DNA of 39,513 bases, taken from the NCBI RefSeq assembly GCF_003285005.1, contig NZ_QMFA01000055.1, positions 1 through 39,513 of the forward strand, read 5' to 3'. Below the pieces are notes generated by a model. It did no database searches. It saw nothing but the letters and a program-made list of their open reading frames with translations, and was not told the DNA's origin. The DNA is from Paenibacillus sp. YN15 (lineage in GTDB: Bacteria; Bacillota; Bacilli; Paenibacillales; NBRC-103111). The translations under genes were made by a program, and so were the position numbers. Positions within the stretch are counted from its first letter, which is position 1, and every line of letters starts with the position of its first letter. Shown piece by piece: positions 25,664-32,783 of the stretch.

Positions 25664-26614
25664 TCAGGCGGCAACGTCTCTCTTTTGGAAGATGGACCAG
25701 GACAGGAAGTTGAACAGCAGGAAATAGGCCACCAGCACCATGATGGAAAAAGTCATATTCATCCCCTCCATCAGAGGTTTGCCCTCGATATACTGGGTGA
25801 GGTCCGTATTGGCGAACAGCCAGAACCGCCCCCAGCTCCAATAGCTCAGGAAGTTGGTAATGGCCTGCCCCAGGAACAAAAACAATAAGGACATGCTGAT
25901 GGCAAGCGAGCTGCTGCGGAATACGGTAGAGATCATAAAGGCCAGGGTAACGATCATAATCAGCTCGATGCATTTCAGCCCGTAGGTGGAAAGCACATGA
26001 AGCACCATGCTGCTCTCCTCCACCACCATGTCCTTGCCCACGTGGAGATACGGGGCGCCAATATCGGAAAATTGGTACAGCAAGCCGTTTACCAGAAAGG
26101 ACGAGGCGAACAGCACCACCAGCAGGAGCAGGGAAAACAGGCTCACCGATATGTATTTGGAGAGCAGAATTTTGGACCGCCCGGCAGGGCGGATCAACAG
26201 CAGCTTGATGGTGCCCGCGGCGAATTCGCCCGCCACAATATCCGCTGCGATCACCACGGTGAAGATGGTGACCAGCTGAATCAGGACAGACATGGACATA
26301 ACCATGCCCCACAGGGTATTCTCCGAAGGCGGGATGTCATGCTCAAGGCGGTACTGGTCCAGCAGGATGGAGCGCCGGATTTCCTCCTGGGCCAGCACCG
26401 GCAGGCGGGTGTTCTCCGCCAGGTAAGCCTGGTTGGCGGAGAGCCGGGCTTGGGCGCGGATTTCCCAGCCTTCATTGGACCCGGAATCGGTCCATTTGCT
26501 GATGATGGAGAAGGAGCAGGAAATGGCAATGAGGATGCCGATTAAAATCCAGGTCCGCAGCCGCCGGTATATCTTCATATTTTCATTCTGCAGCAGGCTA
26601 AGCAATTTGATCAC
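25664..26614 (-). CDS. ABC-2 family transporter permease (BcrB-like)
   Basis: This 316-residue membrane protein is the permease of a bacitracin/lantibiotic-type exporter. It starts with the typical cytosolic NENMKIYRRLRTWILIGILI, then has a large outer loop (about 45-100) and five more membrane segments, including LIQLVTIFTVVIAADIVAGE and AGTIKLLLIRPAGRSKILLSKY, the ABC-2 signature region. The GTG start at 26614 gives the usual N-terminus for the family but has only a weak ribosome-binding site. It overlaps the ATPase gene by 17 bp, so translation is probably coupled to it. Since the ATPase gene has a stop codon in the middle, this permease may lack its partner. Confidence 0.88.
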   Translation of the reverse strand: MIKLLSLLQNENMKIYRRLRTWILIGILIAISCSFSIISKWTDSGSNEGWEIRAQARLSANQAYLAENTRLPVLAQEEIRRSILLDQYRLEHDIPPSENTLWGMVMSMSVLIQLVTIFTVVIAADIVAGEFAAGTIKLLLIRPAGRSKILLSKYISVSLFSLLLLVVLFASSFLVNGLLYQFSDIGAPYLHVGKDMVVEESSMVLHVLSTYGLKCIELIMIVTLAFMISTVFRSSSLAISMSLLFLFLGQAITNFLSYWSWGRFWLFANTDLTQYIEGKPLMEGMNMTFSIMVLVAYFLLFNFLSWSIFQKRDVAA

Positions 26615-27521
26615 TTCCCGTCATTTCCAGGAATTTGTCCTCCAGGGATGTGGTAACCGGGCGGATTCCGAAAATCCTCACCCCGGCATGAACCAGCAGC
26701 GCGGCAACGTCGGCAATCTCCTCCCGGTCCAGCTGCAGCACAATCCCTTCCTGCTGCAGCTCGGCGGGATAAGCGCCGTCATTCTGGGCCAGCACCTGAT
26801 GCGCCAGCTTGGTATCGGATACCTCGAAGACCACGGCGCTGCGGCCTCCCGCCTGCACCAGCTCCTTGGTGGAACGGACATCCACCAGGCGCCCGTTCTG
26901 GATAATGGCTACCCGGTCGCACATCAGCTCCATCTCCGACAGCAGATGGCTGGACACGATCACCGATACCCCCTCCTCCCGGGACAGCAGGCGCAGATAG
27001 TCCCGCAGCTCGCGGATTCCGGCCGGGTCAAGGCCGTTGGTGGGTTCGTCGAGAATCAGCAGCCTGGGCTTGTGCAGCACTGCCTGGGCCACTCCCAGCC
27101 GCTGGCGCATGCCCAGCGAGTAGGTTTTGACCTTGTCGTGGATACGGTTCTCCAGCCCCATGAGCTTCACTACCTCGGCAATCCGGTGATGGGTGATGCC
27201 GGGCACCATCCGCGCGTAGTGGACCAGATTGTTCCATCCGGACAGGAATTTGTACATCTCCGGATTCTACACAATGGCCCCCACCTGCTTGATCGCTTTC
27301 TCAAAATCTGTGCGAATGCTGTGCCCATCAATCAGGATATCCCCTTCGGTCAGGGACATAAGCCCCACCATCATCCGGATGGTGGTGGTTTTGCCCGCTC
27401 CGTTGGGGCCCAGGAAGCCAAACACCTCTCCCTTGGGAACCTGAAAGCTCAATTTATCGATGATCGTCCTGCCGCCGATTCTTTTGGTGACATTCTGCAG
27501 CGCAACAATGGGCTCGTTCAT
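26598..27521 (-). pseudogene. ABC exporter ATPase (BcrA-like) interrupted by an in-frame amber stop
   Basis: The frame 27521 to 26598 encodes a complete BcrA/NatA-type ATPase except for a TAG codon at 27269-27267. The first part holds Walker A (GPNGAGKTTTIRMMVGL) and ends QVGAIV. The next in-frame codons read NPEMYKFLSG. In relatives the junction reads like GAIVENPE, so TAG most likely replaces a GAG (Glu) codon. The second part contains the signature YSLGMRQRLGVAQAV, Walker B RLLILDEPTNGLDP and the switch His in SSHLLSE. No shift in frame exists. The ATG just after the stop (27257) has GGAG touching it, too close to work as a ribosome-binding site. Neither half alone can be a working ATPase. 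Readthrough or a sequencing error is possible. Confidence 0.88.
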
Positions 27522-27689
27522 GGATACCTCCCGTTTTACCAATTGCTGTCATCTATCATAGCGCGTTCTGCGCATTTTGCATAGTCTCCTTTCCCAACAT
27601 GGACCCGGGCAGTCACATGACCGCGCTCACTTCAGGTTTCCGCCGGAATTTAGTACAATGGGAAAAAGTCCGGTACGGGAGATGCTCTT

Positions 27690-28907
27690 ATGCTGATCGA
27701 AAGACGGGCCTGGCAATGGCTGGACTGGGTGATGCTGGGTGTGCTCACCTCGGGCCTTGCCATCGGCCTCTTATATGTAATGACGGTTCCGCAGCTGGCC
27801 GGGTTCACCGAACGGGCCGGATTTGCGCTGGCGCTGCTTATCTGCTACTTTACCCCGCTTCTGTTCTGGCACCCCGGCTACACCCATTTGTGGGCGCTGC
27901 CCTTCAGCGTGCTGGCTACCAGCGGCTCTTTAAGCCTGTTTATCACCTATAAATACGGCGAGTTGACCGGTTTGGTTACAGTAGCCCTGCTGCTTCTTGG
28001 GTTTCATTCCAGAGGCTGTTACATATTAATAGTCAACGTTGTCCTGTTTGTGCTGGCTCTTCCCATGATGGAGGTATGGATCGCCTATCCCGAAGGCTTC
28101 GATTTTGCCGCGATGATTGCCTCCTCCGTCAATGCGGCCATCATGCTGGGCCTGGGGCTGGGCATCCACAAGATTTGGTACTCCCATTACAGTGTAAAAC
28201 AGCTTTATGAGGAGAATCTCCGGGTTTACCGGCTGGTCCAGGAGCAAAACCGGGTGCTGGAACAATACTCCAGCCAGGTGGAGAAGCTGACGGTGGCGGA
28301 GGAGCGCAACCGGATGTCGCGGGAGCTGCATGATACGGTGGGGCATACCTTCACCACTGTGATTATGGGAATGGATGCGGTGTCGTACCTGCTGGAGGTT
28401 AATCCCGCCATGGCCAGGGAGAAGCTGGATGTGCTCCGGCAGGTGGCCCGGGACGGTCTGGAGGAGGTCCGCCGCAGCATCCACCAGATGGCCCTGCCGG
28501 AGGGAGAGGACGGCTTTGCCGCCCAGCTGGATCAGATGGCCCGGGATTTCGGCATCAATACCGGCACGGAAATTCAGCTCACCACCTCCGGCCAGGAATA
28601 CGAGCTGCCCAGACAGGCGCAGCTGACCATGATCCGCTGCCTCCAGGAGGCACTGACCAATTCCAAGCGCCACGGCCTGGCTTCGTCTGTCCGCATCCAT
28701 GCGGAATATGCCCCCAGCCGCTACACTCTGACCATTTCTGATGACGGCGTCGGCGGCGGGGATATCCAACCCGGCTTCGGGCTGACGGCCATGGCGGACC
28801 GTCTGGCTGCGCTGCAGGGGCGGCTGCAGGTGCTGCCCTCCGCCCAGAAGGGAGTTACGGTGGTGTGCAGCATTCCCGTCCTGCGGAGCTCCGGCATAAG
28901 TGAATAA
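27690..28907 (+). CDS. NarX/DesK/LiaS-type sensor histidine kinase
   Basis: This 405-residue kinase has an N-terminal block of about five to six membrane segments with almost no external domain (residues 10-160), then a coiled linker (QLYEENLRVYRLVQEQNRVLEQ, cut here to its sense). The HisKA_3 motif RNRMSRELHDTVGH has phosphoacceptor His214. The ATPase part shows EALTNSKRHG, ISDDGVGGG and GFGLTAMADRLAALQG. The lack of an outer sensor domain is typical of kinases that sense membrane stress or their neighbouring ABC transporter. The ATG at 27690 follows GGGAGATG. It is divergent from the exporter genes and precedes its response regulator by 65 bp. Confidence 0.92.
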   Translation: MLIERRAWQWLDWVMLGVLTSGLAIGLLYVMTVPQLAGFTERAGFALALLICYFTPLLFWHPGYTHLWALPFSVLATSGSLSLFITYKYGELTGLVTVALLLLGFHSRGCYILIVNVVLFVLALPMMEVWIAYPEGFDFAAMIASSVNAAIMLGLGLGIHKIWYSHYSVKQLYEENLRVYRLVQEQNRVLEQYSSQVEKLTVAEERNRMSRELHDTVGHTFTTVIMGMDAVSYLLEVNPAMAREKLDVLRQVARDGLEEVRRSIHQMALPEGEDGFAAQLDQMARDFGINTGTEIQLTTSGQEYELPRQAQLTMIRCLQEALTNSKRHGLASSVRIHAEYAPSRYTLTISDDGVGGGDIQPGFGLTAMADRLAALQGRLQVLPSAQKGVTVVCSIPVLRSSGISE

Positions 28908-28972
28908 TTGGCTCGCCGGAAGACCCGGCAAAGGACGGATTCCCACAGCTTTTACAAGGAGGCGCAAAAGCA

Positions 28973-29659
28973 TTGAACGAGATCAGATTGCTGCTTGCGG
29001 ATGACCAGGACCTGATCCGGGAAAGTCTGCACATTGTGCTGGACATGGACCCGGAGATTCAGGTGGTGGGATTGGCCGAGAACGGAAGCAAGGCTGTGGA
29101 GCTTTGCGGCACGGCGTCCCCCCATATGGTCCTGATGGATATCCATATGCCCGAAATGAACGGTGTGGAAGCCACCCGGCGGATTAAAGCCCGGTTCCCG
29201 GAGATCCGGGTGATTATCCTGACCACTTTCCAGGAAATCCAGTATGTAGTGGACGCCCTGGGAGCTGGCGCCGAAGGATATCTTTTGAAGGCCATCCATC
29301 CCCGGGATCTGATTTCCGGGATCAAGTGGGTCCACAAAGGCGGGACCCTGATTCCCCAGGATATCGCCAAGATGATGGTGGCCCATCTCCAGGGTGCGGC
29401 TGCGCCGGATGGCCGCGGGGCTGCGTCGGCCCCAATGCATGAGGAGCAAAGCCGCTCCGGCGCTTCCTACGGGCTCAGCGAACGGGAGCAGCAGGTGCTG
29501 GAATGCATCGCCGACGGGCTGAACAACCGTGAAATTGCGGAGCGGCTTTATTTATCCGAAGGAACAGTGAAAAACTATATTTCCAGCATTTATTCCAAAA
29601 TGGATGTGCGCGACCGGATTCAAGCGGCCAAAAAAGCGCAGGATGAAGGCATGGTTTAG
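28973..29659 (+). CDS. NarL/LuxR-type response regulator
   Basis: The 228-residue regulator has a receiver domain (IRLLLADDQDLIRESL; phosphoacceptor Asp56 in VLMDIHMPEMNG; switch Thr in IILTTF; Lys in YLLKAIHP), an Ala/Gly-rich linker (about 136-163), and a LuxR-type helix-turn-helix (YGLSEREQQVLECIADGLNN, REIAERLYLSEGTVKNYISS). The start is TTG at 28973, 10 bp after AAGGAGG. It is partnered with the kinase upstream and probably controls the divergent ABC exporter operon. Its stop codon overlaps the stop of the convergent methyltransferase gene by 4 bp, which leaves no room for a terminator. Confidence 0.93.
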   Translation: MNEIRLLLADDQDLIRESLHIVLDMDPEIQVVGLAENGSKAVELCGTASPHMVLMDIHMPEMNGVEATRRIKARFPEIRVIILTTFQEIQYVVDALGAGAEGYLLKAIHPRDLISGIKWVHKGGTLIPQDIAKMMVAHLQGAAAPDGRGAASAPMHEEQSRSGASYGLSEREQQVLECIADGLNNREIAERLYLSEGTVKNYISSIYSKMDVRDRIQAAKKAQDEGMV

Positions 29660-30843
29660 GCCTCCTCCAACAGCGGCTGAAGAATGTCCCGGAGCGCCCG
29701 CTCCAGATAGGGCTCGGCGTGCAGCATATCCCGGAAGGCCAGATAAGACCGGGCCTGGGCCGCCAGACGCTTGCGGTCCGTCTGCGGCTGGCGCACGGCG
29801 CGGATCAGGATATTTTTGGGCGTATGCTCCATATCGATAAACTCCAGCAGCTGCGTCCGGTAACCGGCCAGCTCCAGCAGACTGGCCCGGATGGAGTCTG
29901 TGGCCAGAGCGGAGAAGCGCTCCTTGATGAGGCCATGGTCCAACATGGGCGACAGCAGCTCATTCTTGATCTGCCGGTTCAGCTCATGCTGGCAGCAGGG
30001 CACGGACAGAATGACGCCGGCATTCCAGCGCACCGCTTTTTCCAAGGCCGCATCGGTTGCCGTGTCGCAGGCGTGGAGGGTGACCACCATATCCGCCTGC
30101 TCCGCCCCCTCGTATTGGCTGATGTCTCCCGTCTGGAACCTCAGCCCCCCGTAGCCGAATTCCTCCGCCAGTGCCGAGCAATGGGCGATGACATCCGCCT
30201 TCAGATCAAGGCCCACAATCTCCGCCTTCATGCCGCGGACGGCGACCAGATAGTGGTACAGGGCAAAGGTCAGATAGGACTTGCCGCAGCCGAAATCCAC
30301 AATCCGGACCGTCCGGTCCCGGGGCAAATATTCCGTCACATCCTCGATCATCTCCAGGTAGCGGTTGATCTGGCGGAACTTGTCGTACTTGGGGGCCAGC
30401 ACCTTGCCCTCCCGGTTCATCACCCCCAGCTTCACCAGAAACGGCACGGGAATGCCCTCCTCCAGCAAATACTGCTTTTTGCGGTTATGCCCCATCTCCG
30501 CCTGCTGCTTGGTGGCCGCCTTGCGCAGAATGGCGGCCTTGCCCCGCTTGTCCACCAGCACCTGATAGTCCGCCTCCGCCGTCTGCAGCAGCCCCTGCCG
30601 GAAATGGCCCGCCAGCCATTCCGCCAGCTTCGCCGCGGCTTCTTTCGGTGTCACATTTTCATGATAGGCCTTGGCCCCGACGGTTTTCTCCAGCTGAACC
30701 ATCCGCTCCCCCTTCAGGAGCACCGGCTTTGCCTTCAGCTTGGAGGGCAGCCCCTCCGCCTTATTCCGGGGATTGCTCAGCACGGCGTGAAGCAGCTTGC
30801 CCTCCCCGCATAACTCCTCCGTCAGCTTTCTCAACTCTTCCAT
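29656..30843 (-). CDS. SAM-dependent methyltransferase (Methyltransf_32/METTL25-like)
   Basis: The 395-residue protein has an N-terminal region of about 160 residues of unclear role (including GHNRKKQYLLEEG near 118). A class I methyltransferase domain follows, with motif I VRIVDFGCGKSYLTFALYHY (about 182-201), IVGLDLKADVI (motif II), and VVTLHACDTATDAAL, the marker of the Methyltransf_32 family that includes eukaryotic METTL25/RRNAD1. VPCCQHELNRQI after it is also family-typical. The substrate is unknown; rRNA or tRNA methylation is a guess from the family. The ATG at 30843 follows AAAGGACG. The gene is convergent with the two-component pair and upstream of nothing it obviously works with, apart from the small gene 30 bp upstream. 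Confidence 0.85.
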   Translation of the reverse strand: MEELRKLTEELCGEGKLLHAVLSNPRNKAEGLPSKLKAKPVLLKGERMVQLEKTVGAKAYHENVTPKEAAAKLAEWLAGHFRQGLLQTAEADYQVLVDKRGKAAILRKAATKQQAEMGHNRKKQYLLEEGIPVPFLVKLGVMNREGKVLAPKYDKFRQINRYLEMIEDVTEYLPRDRTVRIVDFGCGKSYLTFALYHYLVAVRGMKAEIVGLDLKADVIAHCSALAEEFGYGGLRFQTGDISQYEGAEQADMVVTLHACDTATDAALEKAVRWNAGVILSVPCCQHELNRQIKNELLSPMLDHGLIKERFSALATDSIRASLLELAGYRTQLLEFIDMEHTPKNILIRAVRQPQTDRKRLAAQARSYLAFRDMLHAEPYLERALRDILQPLLEEA

Positions 30844-30873
30844 ATATGCACGTCCTTTGTATTTGAGGCATTG

Positions 30874-31386
30874 TTATCGGATGGCCCGTTTGCGGTGGGC
30901 ATAGATCCATGCTTTTTTGATTTCCTTCACCAGATCGTCCTCGGCTTCCAGAACCCGGTCCACATAGGCTTCAAAGGTGGCAAAACGCTCCGGCTCTACG
31001 GGAAGCGGCTCTGTTTCCTCTCCCATTTCCTCCCCGAAGAAAAGCTGTCCCTTCAGCCGGTAAGCCAGGGTATGCGCCAGCTTCATCAGCAGGAAATCCT
31101 CCCAGGTGGTGGCCTCCTCCTCCCGGGCGACCAGCAGCTCCGGGACTCCCGCCGGACCCTGCCGGCACGCCAGAAGAATGCCCTGCAGACGGTGCATAAT
31201 GTCGGGCAATAGCAGCCAGCCTTCTTTTCCCCCAAAGGGCGGGACCAGCATTTCTCCTGTGGGAACCAGCTCGCAGCCCCATTTCCCGGCAATCTCCCGG
31301 GCAGCGGGAAGCGCCGCCGGCAGGGACAAAGCCTCGGCCCCGTTGGCCAATTGTGCAGGCGTTCGGCAAATCCGCAGCATGATCAT
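30874..31386 (-). CDS. Uncharacterised 170-residue protein
   Basis: I do not recognise a family. From the ATG at 31386 (GGGGGAG 8 bp upstream) the protein is soluble-looking, acidic in the C-terminal half and without a signal or membrane segment. Visible features are a hydrophobic helix IMHRLQGILLACRQG, ATTWEDFLLMKLAHTLAYRL and a highly charged end, FEAYVDRVLEAEDDLVKEIKKA, that is likely helical. The frame is open for 45 more codons upstream, but those codons look like noncoding sequence and include a -10 promoter. It lies 30 bp before the methyltransferase gene on the same strand and may be co-transcribed with it. The role is unknown. Confidence 0.6.
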   Translation of the reverse strand: MIMLRICRTPAQLANGAEALSLPAALPAAREIAGKWGCELVPTGEMLVPPFGGKEGWLLLPDIMHRLQGILLACRQGPAGVPELLVAREEEATTWEDFLLMKLAHTLAYRLKGQLFFGEEMGEETEPLPVEPERFATFEAYVDRVLEAEDDLVKEIKKAWIYAHRKRAIR

Positions 31387-31426
31387 AACGGCTTCTCCCC
31401 CTATTTCTTCGTTTGCCAATGGGTTC

Positions 31427-31432
31427 ATTATA
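31427..31432 (-). promoter_or_regulatory. Probable -10 box upstream of the 170-residue gene
   Basis: A perfect TATAAT on the minus strand, preceded by TTTG, lies 41 bp upstream of the ATG at 31386. The -35 position is poor (TTTCCT). It also argues against the longer reading frame being the true gene. Confidence 0.4.
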
Positions 31433-31613
31433 CAAAGTCCCGGAAAAAAAGGAAAATGAGCGGATTCGGCCAACGGCAAAAAAACCGCTTCGGCATGCCA
31501 AAGCAGGTTGTGCGGGGTCAAGAGCGATGAGGAAGTCCGCGGAAATTCCGGCGCTCCATGTATAAGGTGCCCCCGGTTGCGACCATCCTACTGATGAGGG
31601 GAGGTGAACACCG

Positions 31614-31769
31614 ATGGCTAAGGACGTTATGTGCGAAGTCAATTCCTGCAAATATTGGGCGAACGGCAATCAATGCAGAGCAGCTTCCATTCAAGTAACC
31701 CACCACCGCGGCAAACAAGCATCCAACTCGGAAGAAACGGATTGCAAAACCTTTGAACCCAAGGTCTGA
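31614..31769 (+). CDS. DUF1540 small cysteine protein
   Basis: This 51-residue protein has the DUF1540 pattern: MCEVNSCKYWANGNQC (Cys7, Cys12, Cys20 region), an IQV strand, and a final TDCKTFEP. Four cysteines in CxxxxC...C...C spacing suggest a small metal-binding or disulfide-bonded fold. The function of the family is not established; it is common in spore-forming Bacillota. The ATG at 31614 follows GGGGAGGTG with a 9-bp spacer. An upstream GGTGCCCCC (31567-31575) could pair with this site and hide it. A strong terminator follows 7 bp after the stop, so the gene is monocistronic. The neighbours give no clue to function. Confidence 0.88.
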   Translation: MAKDVMCEVNSCKYWANGNQCRAASIQVTHHRGKQASNSEETDCKTFEPKV

Positions 31770-31775
31770 TCACCG

Positions 31776-31811
31776 GAAGAGCGGCAGCGCCACTGCCGTT
31801 CTTCTTTTTTT
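31776..31811 (+). terminator. Intrinsic terminator of the DUF1540 gene
   Basis: GAAGAGCGGCAG and CTGCCGTTCTTC form a long stem around a 5-nt loop, followed directly by TTTTTTT. Textbook rho-independent form. Confidence 0.9.
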
Positions 31812-31856
31812 GAGGGGCCGGATGCCGCGGCTGGTTGATTATAGTATAGCCATTAT

Positions 31857-31871
31857 TGAGAATGATTATCA
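31857..31871. promoter_or_regulatory. Fur-box-like palindrome
   Basis: TGAGAATGATTATCA matches the 7-1-7 Fur consensus TGATAATNATTATCA at 14 of 15 positions. It lies between the DUF1540 terminator and the azoreductase terminator. Thus it is not placed before any protein gene seen here. On the plus strand TTGATT (31834-31839) and GAGAAT (31858-31863) could be a weak promoter overlapped by the box. Confidence 0.6.
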
Positions 31872-31930
31872 TCGTTTTCGTGAAAAATGCGGGTCTCTGC
31901 AAATTTTAACGGCGGTGGGAGCCGCCACAA

Positions 31931-31970
31931 AATAGAACCCCCAAGCTGTCCGCATGGACATCCCGGGGGT
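31931..31970 (-). terminator. Intrinsic terminator of azoR
   Basis: On the minus strand ACCCCC/GGGGGT and the inner TGTCC/GGACA stems form a long hairpin, followed by TTCTATTTTG, starting about 18 bp after the azoR stop. Confidence 0.8.
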
Positions 31971-31988
31971 GAATGATTTGGACAATAT

Positions 31989-32642
31989 TTACGCTTTTCC
32001 CGCCAATGAGAATTGGGCCGCTTTTTCTTTGGCCTGGGCAATGGCCTTTTGTTTGATGTCCTCGGCTTTGTCGGGGAATGCGCTCATCCCTTCAACAAAA
32101 ATCGCATCCACTTGGGTAACGCCCATAAAGTTGAGGATTTTCACCAAATAGCTGTGTCCGCTTTCGAGAGCGGCTGCCGGGCCTTCCGAATACATGCCGC
32201 CTCTGGCCTGGATGTGAAGGGCAAGCTTGCCGTTTAGAAGTCCAACAGGTCCGGTTTCGGTATATTTAAAGGTTTTGCCGGCAATGCAGATGGCGTCGAT
32301 GTAAGCCTTCAGCACCGGCGGGGAGCTCAGGTTCCATAAGGGAGTTACAAACACATACTTATCGGCGGCCACAAATTGGTCCACCAGCTCGTTCAGCTTG
32401 GCGATTTTGCTTTTTTCCGCATCGGACAGCTTGTCAAAGGCCGCTCCCGAGCGCAACTGGCCCCAACCGCTGAATACATCGGCGTCAATATAGGGGATGC
32501 CCAGCTTGTACAGGTCCAGATGGACGATATTGTCCTGGGGATGCGCCTCCCGGTAAGCGTCGATGAAGGCTTTCCCGACAGCCAGACTATAGGAGGCTTG
32601 GTGATCCAATGGGTGGGCGGTAATATACAGCAGGGTGGACAT
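31989..32642 (-). CDS. azoR: FMN-dependent NADH-azoreductase
   Basis: This 217-residue flavodoxin-fold enzyme reduces azo compounds and quinones with NADH and FMN, probably in detoxification of thiol-reactive quinones. The start [20 protein letters not shown] contains the FMN-phosphate loop. [20 protein letters not shown] is the family hallmark, and [16 protein letters not shown] is the second conserved stretch. Length matches AzoR/AcpD proteins. The ATG at 32642 follows AAAGGAGAG. It is monocistronic, with its own terminator. A Fur-like box lies beyond its 3' end and probably does not regulate it. Confidence 0.94.
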   Translation of the reverse strand: MSTLLYITAHPLDHQASYSLAVGKAFIDAYREAHPQDNIVHLDLYKLGIPYIDADVFSGWGQLRSGAAFDKLSDAEKSKIAKLNELVDQFVAADKYVFVTPLWNLSSPPVLKAYIDAICIAGKTFKYTETGPVGLLNGKLALHIQARGGMYSEGPAAALESGHSYLVKILNFMGVTQVDAIFVEGMSAFPDKAEDIKQKAIAQAKEKAAQFSLAGKA

Positions 32643-32744
32643 GGATTTCTCTCCTTTTTAAAAATAGGGATTGTTGTGTTCCTCTTTGAGTCTTCGCTTT
32701 TTCCGGGGAAAATATAATTTCCCCGCTTCCGGCTCTGCGGCAGT

Positions 32745-32773
32745 ATAAAAGCCCCGGAGCATAGCTCCGGAGC
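32745..32773 (-). terminator. Intrinsic terminator of the VTC-DUF4956-CotH operon
   Basis: On the minus strand GCTCCGGAGC pairs with GCTCCGGGGC around a 3-nt loop and is followed by TTTTAT. It lies 11 bp after the cotH-like stop. Confidence 0.8.
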
Positions 32774-32783
32774 CTGTTGATTG

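Noticed and set aside
31590-31620. Hammerhead ribozyme (CTGATGAG motif)
   Set aside because: The GAAA core and the closing stems are missing.
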